Assembly: GCF_002994745.2 (NCBI RefSeq)
Contig: NC_037090.1
Coordinates: forward strand, 38,993,001-39,057,000
Origin: Rosa chinensis
Lineage: Eukaryota; Streptophyta; Magnoliopsida; Rosales; Rosaceae
Direction: 5' to 3'
Length of the DNA stretch: 64,000 nucleotides
Positions within the stretch are counted from its first letter, which is position 1. Each line of letters starts with the position of its first letter. The notes under the pieces are model-generated. The model was not told where the DNA came from. It saw only the letters and a program-made list of their open reading frames with translations, and did not search any database. Position numbers and translations under genes: made by a program. Shown here piece after piece: positions 47,839 to 58,680 of this stretch.

Positions 47839-48529
47839 AGTGTCTTTTCCCTCCAACCCTACGTACGTTTTCTGATTCTCTCATTGAAACATAAAGGCCT
47901 CCTCCTTCGAGTAACTCAATTCCTTTGGCAAACCGAGGTATTTTTCATGTTTTTCAACCCTTTTAACCCCTAACATCATCTCTAATTCTTCTTGTTTCTA
48001 TCTCGACACATTCCTACTGAAAGCAATCTCACTCTTTAAATAGTTCACATGCTGTCCAGATAGAGCTTCATACTTTTGAAAAATATCACCAAGCTTTTGA
48101 CAATCAGCCTCCTCCGCCTTAAAGAAGATGAACGAGTCATCAGCAAAGAAAAGATGGCTGATGGCTGGGGCCCCAAAACAAACTCGTAATCCTTGAATCT
48201 TGTTCGAAAGCTCTGCTTGCAGCAATTGCCTAGACAAGAACCCTAACCTCCTCAACATTGCCTCAACAAAACTCCACTCCATCCTATCATACACTTTGCT
48301 CATGTCAAGCTTCAAAGTACCATAACCCACATGACCTCTTCTCCTCTTCTTTAGATAATGAGAGATTTCAAAAGCAAGTAACGAGTTGTCCGAAGTTAGT
48401 CTCCTGGGAATGAAAGCACTCTGATAAGGGGAGATAATTCCATCAAGTAGGGGCTTCAACCTGTTAGCCAACAACTTAGACCCAATTTTATAGATCACAT
48501 TACACAAACTTATGGATCTCAGTTGGTGA
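47839..48529 (-). pseudogene. LINE reverse transcriptase, core
   Basis: Minus-strand frame with S-I-S-L-C-N-V-I-Y-K, P-Y-Q-S-A-F-I-P-R-R and K-L-D-M-S-K-V-Y-D-R-M-E-W, then directly the F-F-A-D-D-S block with the catalytic Asp pair. The stretch that normally lies between (the G-x-R-Q-G-D-P-L-S-P-Y-L-F region, about 60 residues) is missing in frame. Below 47998 further RT sequence (K-Y-L-G-L-P) continues with stops to the insertion at 47833. Confidence 0.82.
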
Positions 48530-50353
48530 CTTGAATCATAAACTCTCGCAACCATACTAATCTTGTTAAGTAAGGGCAGTATTTAGACATTAGTTTATCA
48601 TACCTCGGGGATTAGGTGTTGGACCTAACCAAGATAATTGGCACTAGGACAACTCAAATGCATACAATGAAAAATAAAAATAAAATAAAGTAAAATAATA
48701 TTCACAAGGCACCAAGCCTCGGCAATGCTCGGCTTAGCTCATACTAAGCCTAATCAAAGCCACTAACTTGTAGTTCAAATGAGTTATGCACAATGGAAGG
48801 TAGAATTTTGTTCGGGAGTTTTGAATTGAGAATTAACTAAATTAAATGCAAACTAAAATAAAAGCAAACAACTAATTATCAAGCAAGAAATTAAATTCGG
48901 ATTTCAAATTAATGGAAACATGGGAGTGTCGGGTGATTCACACTAACTATCTTGTAAACATCGATGCCAATTTCAAAAATGCCTGCATTTCCTATATGTG
49001 TCGAGTCCTGTATCTAATACCGGTTAAGGCTACTAAACCAATTATCTTTTTGGTGTATTAACTATGCCTATTAGGGCCACAATCAACTCTTTAACTTAGG
49101 CATTACGTCGGTCAAGGCCACAATATCTAAAATTAGAGGCCTAGAGAGCAAGATAATAGAGACCCAAGCAAGCTTAGCTACAATTAAGCTAGCTAATAGT
49201 TACCACACTTAAATCCTAGATGCAACAAGACTAATAAGTTATCAATTTATCAATCTATTCATCACAATTGCCCACAACATAATTTCATAGGTTGACAAAG
49301 CCTAGAAACATGCTTCTAAGGACCAATAAATTTGGATTTAAAGCATACACAAGGGAAATTGCATTTATTTCATGTAAAGCATCAATATTTACACAAGATG
49401 AGTTAGGGCTTCACAACCCTAACTCCCAAAATTGAACTACTCACTACCCATGCTCAAATACATCATTCAATATATAAGAAATTAAGAGAAAAGTTTATAG
49501 GAGAGAGGAAACACAAATTAGGCTCACAATTTGCTATATACAAACATAAACCCAACTTGATATTAAGCCCCACTCTACCAAAAGTAAAATATCTTTGTGT
49601 TGATGAGCAATTAATGGTGTGGGTAGTAAAAATCCCTTGATTTTCCTTGAAAAATGGTAGAGAGAGGTATTAGGAAGTGGAGATGGTGTGGGAGAGAGAT
49701 GGAAATAGAGGGGAGGTGGTGTGCGGCACTGTTGGAGAAAAGAGAGGATAGGGAATAGGGTCTAGGGTCGGTCTATTTTGAAAAGAGAGGACTGAGGAGA
49801 GTGCTTTTTTTTTTTTTTTTTTTTTCGTAGGCTGCTGGGATCAGTCAAGAAAGAATGGAATATGTGTGGTTGTTGTTTTCGCGAGTAAGAAGAAAGGATG
49901 GGATGGGATGGGCTGCCACGTGGTAGCATGTAAGTGGACAAGTAGAGAAGAAAGAGAAAGACATTAAAGAAGAAGAGAAAAAATGAAAGAGCACGTGCTG
50001 CTCTAGCTCTGTGTTGTTAATTAAACATTTGTTTAATTAACAAATCTCCACTATTTTTTTTTCCTTTTTTTTTTCTTTTCTTCCATTTTCTTCTCTTCTT
50101 CTTTTGCTTTCCCCAAGCTCAACCCAATGATTTTCACATATTTGCTTGCATTAACCCGTTGACCATCATTGACTTTTCATCTTTTTGTCGATACTTCAAT
50201 TAGCTCCAATTTCGCACAACTTCTTCCGAAATCCACAACTCTGCTTATTTACTACAAAATAAATAAAAATTGATTAATTACATAATAATTGACTTGAGGA
50301 TTAACTTATTTCTAGTGTTTTAGATACAATTACATGCATAGAAATGCGTGTAA
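48530..50353. mobile_element. Unclassified 1.8-kb insertion in LINE RT
   Basis: The LINE frame is interrupted here. The flanks are TCAGTTGGTGA (48519-48529) and TCAGTTAGTGA (50354-50364), an 11-bp duplication with one mismatch. No terminal inverted repeats, LTRs, poly(A) tail or coding frame were found. The right end contains a near-palindrome (TTACATGCATAGAAATGCGTGTAA, broken as TTACATGCAT / ATGCGTGTAA). A poly-T run lies at 49806-49826. Duplication length suggests a Mutator-type or other DNA element lacking TIRs. Confidence 0.6.
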
Positions 50354-50364
50354 TCAGTTAGTGA

Positions 50365-51933
50365 ACAAACTTTGGTGTTTTCACCTTGGGAATGAATCAC
50401 CCAAGTACAGTTTATCTCCCTCAGACACTCTTCTAAACGTAAAAAACACTTAACAGCCTCAACTACATCATCCCCCACCACATCCCAAAACTGTTGATAG
50501 AAAACCGACGAGAAACCATCCGGTCCAGGTTCTTTGGATGGGTGCATTTGTTTTAACGCACCCAAAACCTTCAACGCTAAGATATCTCTAGTCAGCTGCT
50601 TATTCACTTCATTAGAAATAACTCTTGGCACCCAATGCAAATCCTGCTCCACGACTGTCGGTGTAGCTAAAGTGAACAGGTTTGTGTAATAATCCAACAC
50701 AATATGCTGCATGTCCTCCTTCTCATTACACCACTTACCAGCCTCATTAAACAACCCATGCAACGTGTTCTTCTTCTTCTTCTTCTTCTTCTTGTTACTC
50801 GCTTTTTGATGAAAATACTTCGTGTTCAAATCACCCTCTGCTAACCACAATACTCTCAAGCGCTATTGCCAGAATACCCGTTCCTTATGAAAGATCTCAT
50901 TCAACTGCCTCTCTAATTCCACCCTAGCCTCTTCCTCATTCAAAACAGAGGTCAAACCATATAATCTTTCCAATTTGTCACTGGCCTTTTTTATCTCCTC
51001 CTGTAACTGTCCAAAAGGTGACCTACTCCAACACAATAACACCTCCCTTGTGTTTTGGATCTTGTTACATAATTTTCAAAACGGACAGGGACCGATTGCG
51101 CTATCCCACCCCGCCTCTACCACTTCTTTGCAATCAATCTCCTGGAGCCAGAACTCCTCAAACCAGAACCGTTTCCTTTGCTTTCTCCTTCGTTTCTTCT
51201 TTTTTGGACCTCTAGAATCACAGGCAGATGGTCCAGTTCATTAGGGTTTAAGTGAGAAACCCTACTAGCTGGGAATCTACCTATCCAATTCGACATGGCT
51301 AAGAAGCAGTCTAACTAGACTTTGATGGTTTCTCTATGTCGTATGCCTTTCCATGCCATGTGAATTTTGGGCCTACAAAACAAAAATCACCATTCCACAA
51401 GCTAACAGAGATTCCCTGAATGCCTCTATTTGCCTTTTCCCCCTTCAAAGGACCCCCTTCCTTTCCAAAAAGGATACTATCTCATTGAAATTTCCTCTCA
51501 TGACCCAAGGTTGAGTGTTTCCTTAGCCCAATCTTTTGAGTAAAGATCAGGTCAAATGTCTGTTCTCTGCCTTAGGTTGCCTGTAAATGCCCGTAAACCT
51601 CCACTCTTGCTCATCATCCTTTACTTGTACCATAACATCAATGTGACTACTACTATACGTTTTCAAAGAAACCCTAATCTCCTCCGTCCAAAGCAGACTC
51701 AAGCCCCTTGATCTGTTCACCCTCTTACCATGCTTGTGTTTTATAAATTTATTCCCAATTGAAAAAGTATTTCTCCATTCCAGCTGTCTTCGTAGAGAAT
51801 CCATTTCATCTACTGTACATCTAGTCTTAGAAAGAAAAATTAACTTGGGAAGATTTAGGGACACAAGCCCTTTCAGCCCTTTAACTGTCCAGGGGTTCCT
51901 AATCCCCTGGCAGTTCCAACAAAACACGATCAT
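50365..51933 (-). pseudogene. LINE ORF2 N-terminal half: endonuclease to RT start
   Basis: ORF2 starts at 51933 with F-C-W-N-C-Q-G-I-R-N-P, the apurinic endonuclease opening (catalytic Asn), open for 128 codons. After several breaks, 50859-50365 resumes with L-A-E-G-D-L-N-T-K-Y-F-H and P-S-K-E-P-G-P-D-G-F, the RT entry block. An AAG/CTT run (50768-50795) adds eight lysines after the F-H-Q-K-A-S-N motif. Cut at 50354 by the 1.8-kb insertion. Confidence 0.82.
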
Positions 51934-52076
51934 TTCTCGTGATGGGTCGAGTCCAGACCCATCATGGAAAGATGGTTTGCAGTACCACCCATGCTTGACT
52001 TCAATACCTTTATACTCATAGAACTATGCCTTCCTACTCTGAATCCCTTCTTAGGGCTTAGTTGGGCCCTATGTTT

Positions 52077-53573
52077 TCATTTAGTGCTTCTTTTCCTATC
52101 TGGGCCCTTCTCAGCCAACTTGGGTCCATTTGACTTTTCTCCAGACCCAACCCCTTGTGAGCCCAAAATAAGTTGAGGCCCAGTCTTCTCCTTTAAACCA
52201 GTCATTTGAACAACTAGATTCATGTTAGCCATTACGTCCCCGCCAACCTGTTTTGTACCCTGAATCAACCCATCCAAACACTTCTTCTTCTTGCCTTCCC
52301 TAGATTCCCTCGCAATCACCTCAATAGCTGTAATTCCTTCGTTTTTTTAGATGTCAGAATCTAGATCCACCAAATCAGCTCCACTATTAACATGATTAAC
52401 TAAACCCGCCCTCAACTCCTTCCTTTCCGGTGACATACCATTACTCCCCGTAATAAATGCTGCCTGTAACTCTGGACTTTCCAAAACTTGTACATCACAC
52501 AAAGTTAACTCTGTTCCCCTTGTCGGCTCTGCCATTGGCCATCATCGGTCCGCCATCGTGCTCCCAACACATCGTCTTTTCACAGCCCCTTCATGAGCCA
52601 TGCTCTTTAACGTAGGCCGATCCACCTCCATTAGAACATTCTCAGAAAATTCTAGGGCGTGATCATCCATCTCCAATTCCTCCTTAGAGCGAACCAATCC
52701 AGCAGTCGGTAGGTCCGGCGCCACCATTCTCCACCCCATATTCACAACTCTGTTAAGACCCAACCTATAACCTGTCCCAGTATAACGCTAGTTCTGTGAG
52801 CTCCTCTCTGCTCCTTGCTTTATAAGCCACTATTCTTTTCTTTCAACATTCAGCAAAGTGTCATAAGTCGGCTTAGTCACCTCCCCTGACTGATGAAGTG
52901 GACAACCACCCCCAGTGTGTGATAATAGTCCGCAGAAGAAGCAGAAATTTGGTAATCTCTCATACTCCACAACATGTAGATTGGCTTCCTCCCCTTCAGG
53001 CTCAAATATAATCCACTTCTTCAAAGGAACTGTAATGTCAATACCTACCGTAATCTTCAGAAAACTACCCAGGCAACTGCCAAAGCAATCCTTCCCCATC
53101 TTGACATATTGACCAATCACACTTCCTATACTCTCACCTGTGTCTTTATCCATATACTTCGGCAATCCCCTGATTCTCACCCAGAAAAACTGTGTACTCA
53201 GATCAACCTTGAGCGAGTCATCCACCCCATTTGTCACCACAGTGGCAAACAATACCTTTTCATAGGACCATGGACTGCCTCTCACCGCCCACTTGAAATC
53301 CTTGACATGCTTAAACGTAAACAAGATTCGGTTGCTCCCCTCTAGTAGGACTGCCGTGATTCGAGACTTGTCCGGTGGACCATCTTTTGGAAGCCACAAT
53401 CCTTTCATCATATTAATGAGCAGATCTTTCTGGTAGGGTTTCTCCGACCACCATTCCCCCACAATAAACCATCTTTTTGGTTTCTTCTCCATCTTCTCTT
53501 TCGGAATAACCACCATAGCGCTCTTGTCCCCCAGCGCCATCTTTCTTGAGAAAATAGTTGTCATCTCCTCCAT
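52077..53573 (-). pseudogene. LINE ORF1 (DUF4283 + zinc knuckle)
   Basis: The N-terminal frame (53699-52830, likely start M-E-E-M at 53573) has the DUF4283 fold typical of plant LINE ORF1 (F-T-F-K-H-V-K-D, V-R-G-S-P-W-S-Y) and a zf-CCHC_4 knuckle (C-F-F-C-G-L-L-S-H-T-G-G-G-C, ~265-280 of the long frame). Below 52830 the C-terminal low-complexity part continues in shifted frames (52763-52542, 52535-52347, 52319-52077). RNA-binding role is known for the family. Confidence 0.82.
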
Positions 53574-53961
53574 CAATCTGAAGAACTTAAATACCAATCT
53601 CCAACCCATCGCCGTGACTACAGGTAAAAAGTGCATACGCCGTATGCAATAACCACTAGGGTTTTGTCTTACCCAAGGGTCTGGTGGGCTACCTCTCACT
53701 TCTTTCGCAAAGTGCTAGAGAGGAGAGAACCTCGACATTATATTCTAAGGGTTTCTAAAGCTAGAATAGTACGTAGTCCGTATGGTTTAAACTTTTGGGG
53801 TTTTGTCCATTTACACTAATTTTAGGGATTTTTTTTCCCCTTCAACATTCACTTATTTTTTTCCCCTTACCGATAATAACTATTACAAGTTATTCCCTAA
53901 TACCCAATTTAATTTTTTTAAATTTCTATTTGAGACTATTTTGCCCTCTCCTTTGTCACAT

Positions 53962-53984
53962 AGAGAGAGAGAGAGAGAGAGAGA
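53962..53984. repeat. (GA)n microsatellite
   Basis: Uninterrupted AG run of 23 bases. Confidence 0.9.
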
Positions 53985-54102
53985 AACCATAGGAGATTTC
54001 GGTCACCGATCTCTGGAATCCGGTGACCGGCTTCTATAAATCTCCTGAAACCTCGCCGGAGGTCCCCAAAGAGGTCGTCGGAGATCTTATAGGTTACCGG
54101 AT

Positions 54103-54232
54103 ACTTTTGTTGCCCCCTAATAAACTATTATCACCCCCAATAAACATTAAAGTTTTATTAGGGAGCAATAAATGTTTATTAAGGAGCATTAATAGTTTAC
54201 TGGGGGTGCAATAAAAGTTTATTGGGGGGAAG
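54103..54232. repeat. Head-to-head array of C4-AATAAAC units
   Basis: About six units of 20-26 bp, each resembling CCCCCAATAAAC followed by a T/A-rich half and GC. Units on the left run on plus, those on the right on minus, so the whole block can fold into a hairpin. It is bounded by CCCCCTAATAAAC (left) and GTTTATTGGGGGG-like sequence (right). No target duplication identified. Confidence 0.6.
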
Positions 54233-54332
54233 AGGAACTAATTTCTCTAAAATTAGACAAATAAAGCTTTGATTGACGAAGAATATGATGAGATTGCATC
54301 AATTCAAAACCTTTTATTTGGAGGCAATAATA

Positions 54333-54611
54333 GAGAAATTTTATTAACACATCCCTAAATACTTAATACACATTCTAATACTTTTACATTTAAAATCAGA
54401 TTATATGGGTAAATGAAATGACTGAAAAGACATTCATATTAGAAAAGGAACTATAATTGGAATATGTTTAATAGCTTTTAATATTGTTATAAATTCAAGT
54501 TGAAATCTTTGTCATGAGTTCATGACAAGCTTGATTATTATGCATTACAAAATTCTTATGATCGTTCATATTGTTTCTTGGTAATTAATAGAAAGAAAAT
54601 AAAACCTAGTA

Positions 54612-54654
<43 letters not shown>

Positions 54655-55162
54655 CTAATTAGAATATTCTTCTACAAGCTTGACTACTAGCAATTTTGCA
54701 TTACAAAATCCGTATGATTGTATATGTTGTTTCTTGATAACTAATGGACAGAAAATAATAACAATGCAGTTATAAACCTAGTTGGGATCCTCTTCATGTG
54801 TTCTTGATTATTTTTCAACAATTTTGACTACCAGCAATTTTGAATACAAAATTGTTAAGATTATACAGGACCTCGTCAGAATAATTGAAAGAAAATTAAA
54901 ATTATTATGATGATTCTGATAATTAAATGCATTTAAATTCATTATGATATATATAGAATGTTGTGATTATGATAAAGTTTAGCATGATGATTTTAATATT
55001 GATTTATATATAGTGATTTTATATAGAATTTTGAGATTTGAGGATAATTTAGGTAGTTTGAGTGGTGTATTTAATAAAATGATAGAATAAGAAATCAAAT
55101 GGGTGGTGTATTAAGTATGTGGTGTGTATTAAGTAATTAGGGATGTGCGAATAAAATTTCTC
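54333..55162. mobile_element. Mutator-like TIR element, 830 bp
   Basis: Terminal inverted repeats of about 40 bp: both ends begin GAGAAATTTTATT and share CACATCCCTAA and ACTTAATACACA. A perfect 9-bp target duplication GCAATAATA lies at 54324-54332 and 55163-55171. Inside are three diverged copies of an ACAAAATTC...TTTCTTG...AGAAAATAA unit (about 54525-54610, 54690-54760, 54835-54905) and a long TA microsatellite. Non-autonomous. Confidence 0.9.
54614..54652. repeat. (TA)n microsatellite inside the TIR element
   Basis: Uninterrupted AT/TA run in the spacer between the first two internal repeat copies. Confidence 0.9.
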
Positions 55163-55171
55163 GCAATAATA

Positions 55172-55686
55172 TAATTTTATTGAAGAAAAAAACTCTTTGA
55201 CGCCCAATGATTATCTCCAAATGTCAAACAACAATTTAGTTACAATAGGATGGTCAAGTTTATACCACAAAGTAACCTCTTGAGTAAAAGCTGCTCTTAG
55301 AGAAGATATTTCAACATTGGATTAAAGCCCAATAGCGGAGCCCACCCTAATAACCCAAAACATACGTACATTCCTAATCCATTGTTGCTGACCTTCTCCT
55401 TCGAACCCCGAAACCCACTGTCTTACTCTGAATTTCTCAACTGACTCCTCTTCAATTCATTCGCTCCTCCAAACCCTTCATCTACTTCGTCCAATTTTCT
55501 CCCAGTACTTTCACACATTTATTTCAAAATTCCCCAATTTTTCTTATTTAGGGTTCAATCCACAAATTGGAAAAATTAGGGCTTACAAATACCCATACTT
55601 TGATTCTTGCGATTGCAGTATTAGATTTTCAAATTCGCCGAAACAAGTTTGGAATTTGAGACTTGCCTCAATTCAATCTCTTTACG
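55172..55686. other. Upstream sequence of the HAKAI relic
   Basis: From about 55350 it resembles a plant 5' UTR/promoter (CT-rich, 'agggttcaatcc', 'attagggctt'), probably copied together with the HAKAI first exon. Confidence 0.4.
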
Positions 55687-55845
55687 ATGCTTCAGATCCG
55701 ACTAAAGAGCGTTGCACCAATGGAAAGCTCTCTTGGGGCAAAACATTTACCGGCGGAGACCGTCACCATCGCTTGCCCTCGCCTAGTCCTCGCCGACCTT
55801 CCGGTGGCCAAGGGCATTGGGTCGGCCACCGCGGCTTCTCACTAG
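55687..55845 (+). pseudogene. HAKAI: HAKAI-like E3 ligase first-exon fragment
   Basis: Plant HAKAI is a RING-type protein of the m6A writer complex. From the ATG at 55687 the frame reads M-L-Q-I-R-L and then E-T-V-T-I-A-C-P...V-L-A-D-L-P-V-A-K-G-I-G-S-A-T-A-A-S, matching the family N-terminus as I remember it, and then stops (TAG 55843-55845) after H. The G-R-R-S-R-R-Q-L-G-E-R-V-H-F-C and RING parts are absent. Sequence identity to the family ends abruptly at the A-A-S residues. A duplicated gene fragment is the simplest reading. Confidence 0.7.
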
Positions 55846-55925
55846 CGCTCGTGGAGCCTCAACTTACTTTTCTCGCCGGTGATCGTATTTTCGAGGCTCA
55901 AACGTTGAGATATGAGCGCTGGAGT

Positions 55926-56428
55926 AGGGACGTAGCCAGGATGCAGGTTTGGGGTAGGCTAATCTAAGGCTTGCTTACAAGAATTTTTTTTCTATTTTGT
56001 CGATAATAATTCAATAGATTTTGAGACAAAATTTTAGAAGAAAGACTAAAAGAAAATATTGTAACTAAAGAAAAAAAAGGTGGAAAGAGTAAATAAAAAC
56101 ATACAAGATTTGCCTTTAAGAGAAGAAATTTTTAAGAAATACTAATACGAAAAACTAATAGAAAAGTTGTAATATTTTTAAGGGAAAATAAAATGGGGAA
56201 AGAAACAAAAAGAAAGAAGAACAAGAACAGAAGAAAAGAAAATGATGCAAAAAAAAGGGAAGAAGGATACAAAGAAAATGATTAGGGGACTCGAACCCAA
56301 GTCATAACTTGAGAAAGAGATAAAAAGCTTGTAACTTTGCCAACTGAACCAAAGTCAGAGACCAATTTAGTTGCACACTTATACAAGAGTTTTGGATTGG
56401 GCTCAGCCCTTCATGTAACTACGTCCCT
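55926..56428. mobile_element. TIR element with tRNA-like boxes, 503 bp
   Basis: Ends are AGGGACGTAG (55926-55935) and CTACGTCCCT (56419-56428), a perfect 10-bp inverted repeat. Near 56285-56355 the minus strand contains TGGTTCAGTTGG and, 42 bases later, GGTTCGAGTCC, which fit Pol III box A and box B, as in a tRNA-derived SINE. The flanks do not give a clean target duplication. Confidence 0.5.
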
Positions 56429-57225
56429 GTGCTTGAGACTGGAGAGAGAGAGAGAGAGAGAGAGAGAGCATTTATGGTTTTATGAATGAGATGTAATTTT
56501 ATAATTCTTTGAGAGTTAAAAGTGACATATCAAAATTAAATAGGTTAGTAGGAATAAAAATCTGTTACTGGGTGAGTGGGTAAATGTTGGATAATTTTGG
56601 TATTTTGGGTCAAAGTCGCTAAACTTTTACTGAATAATGTTTGACTGAAACTTGAAATAACTTGATACTAACACGATATGACACAATCTAGTTATGACTC
56701 AATGCCGGAGAAGGACCTCAAAATTTAATGATCTGTTTATGTTTACAAGTCCTTCCATCATTTCGATTTTGGTTCGTGCTTGCCTCGGAAATATTCATCT
56801 TCATGTTTTCCGACTTAACCATGGTCATTGTTGGTAAGTTACCACTTACTCTTATACTCTTTGTTCGGCTGAACACAACCAAAGTGTGACCTTTCATTTG
56901 ATTTGATTTGCGTGGTGCAATTCAGTCTTATTTTACTGGAACCCACGTCAGTCTAATGTAAGTAACACTACTACCCAATACGAAAGTAATAAGACCGTTG
57001 AAACGGGTCATGTTTCTCATTTTCTCTTCTTAATTTGGTTATATCTTTATTTTTTTGGAACTACTAGCATAAGAACTAAGGAAATTTCGGGGTAAATGTG
57101 TTCTTTTCTCCGACTTCAAATATGAATCATGAATTATCTTAGTCTTGACTCTTGAGATCATACTTTATATGCTATGTCACTCTTGTATGATATGACTAAT
57201 AAACAAGATTAGTTGATACGACTAA
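56429..57225. other. Intergenic DNA with GA microsatellite
   Basis: A GA run at 56441-56468, then AT-rich DNA. No gene recognised. Confidence 0.5.
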
Positions 57226-57233
57226 TAAACAAG

Positions 57234-58122
57234 GGGTCTTCCTAAATGTACTCAGCAAATTTCTATGTAGACCCAGTAAGTTTTTTACACCCAACAAAAT
57301 GATAGAATTTCTAATTACACCCTGCAATTTTTCCAATACTACCCTTATTATTAATTAAACCCAGCAAAATCCACACCCACCAAGACCCCAATTATCTCCC
57401 TTGGTTGAGTTACTTATGATGCGTTCCGTATCAACGCTAAGTTCGTTCCCTAACTGAGGAACTAGTCCGGAGCTTCATTAAAGAGGACCGACTCGATGTG
57501 AGTTTCAGATAAAAGGAACTGAAAATAGTAAAAGAATTCAACAAGTAGTAACATTCGGTGGTTGTCTGCCGAAATTCTACCAATATTCTGTGTTTATGGC
57601 CCGAACAGAGCAGTAAAATTTGGTGGTTGTCATCCGAATAGTATAGCAATTTTTGGTGGTTGACTGTCGAACGTACCTATTTCATTCAGTGGTAAACTAC
57701 CGAATATTCTAATTATTTTCGGTGTTTATTGACCGATCGAAGTGCAATAACTGTAGTAAATTTTTTTTATTCCGGTTCTATGATAAACAAAATGAACAAA
57801 CCTTATTTGACGCCTCCAAAATCATAATTGCAGTCACAACTTTGTTGATATCATGTGTATTAAACCCTTGAAGCAATTATAAAGGAAAGTAAAATTTGGG
57901 TTTAAGGTTTGCTGAAAGAAACAACATAACAACGTGAACACAGTGAACTGCAAGGTACAAATACAAAAAAGAGTTTCAGACTTTATGGTTTATTTTGTTA
58001 TTATCTTTATTTACCCGCGGTGACCATTACTGTCATTTCATACGAGGATATAACTGTCTTTTCATGTAAAAATTGATATGCTGAGTTTACATAGAAATTT
58101 ACTGGGTACATTTAGAAAACCC
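57234..58122. mobile_element. TIR element of the GGGTGTTTCTAAATGTA family, 889 bp
   Basis: Left end GGGTCTTCCTAAATGTAC; the reverse complement of the right end starts GGGTTTTCTAAATGTACC; inverted similarity runs about 45 bp through an AAATTTCTATGTA block. Flanks TAAACAAG (57226-57233) and TAAACTAG (58123-58130) form an 8-bp duplication with one mismatch, as in hAT-type elements. Inside are repeated 'ggtggttgtctgccgaa' motifs (57555-57720). No transposase. Related by its ends to 25468-26318. Confidence 0.72.
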
Positions 58123-58130
58123 TAAACTAG

Positions 58131-58680
58131 ACTAGCTAACAAGTTATATACACTGACATGATTTTATATAAAAAAATAAGAATTAAATTAAATTAAATTG
58201 ACTTTCGACAAGTATTTGATAGAAACTTATAATAATATGATACAAATATGATTTGACAGAGCATAAGTGCGACTCCATACCCTGAGAGGACTTGGAATTT
58301 CCCGTGTAATTTTATGCACATACTTTTAATATTTAATCTCTGAAATCAAAATGTTTGTCATTATCATTAGAAGTTTTGCATTACTTGGAGGTGAGTCACT
58401 TATTATTGGAAGTCTATAGGGAAATTATTGCACCATATTTCTTCAGTGGAATAATGACTCATGAGAGTTGGTCAAATTTGTGTAGCTTGATATTTTTGCA
58501 AGCAAAGAAGTTTCCTGCATGACTTGGTTACCACACCAAGTACAGTGCTCCATTTGCCACTATATACAAGTTGAGCCAAAATGAATACCCCCAGCATTTT
58601 GAAAACCTAGCTATTGTTTGATCAAATCAAGACATCCATTAGAGAGACTTAGCTATCCAGCTTCTTATATAAGAAAGCTA
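58131..58680. other. Intergenic DNA, possible promoter of small ORF
   Basis: AT-rich; a TATATAC word at 58560 lies about 120 bp before the ATG at 58681. Nothing else recognised. Confidence 0.35.

Larger units (their letters stand above)
41929..53750 (-). mobile_element. L1-type LINE, degenerate, split by two insertions
   Basis: On minus, in order: ORF1 (53573-52077), endonuclease (51933-51547), endonuclease-RT linker and RT start (about 51546-50365), RT (48529-47839), RT thumb and downstream (43663-43178), zf-RVT (43177-42608), RNase H (42572-41932). The breaks at 50353/48530 and 47833/43669 are exact insertion sites with target duplications, so the host LINE can be mentally rejoined across them. 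Without insertions it is about 5.8 kb, a normal size. Frameshifts, stop codons and an internal RT deletion make it inactive. No poly(A) tail survives; the 3' end stops at the Helitron-like terminus. Confidence 0.85.
53751..54332. other. Intergenic, microsatellite and short repeat array
   Basis: Holds the presumed 5' limit of the LINE (not fixed), a GA microsatellite and the inverted AATAAA-type array below. No gene recognised. Confidence 0.45.
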
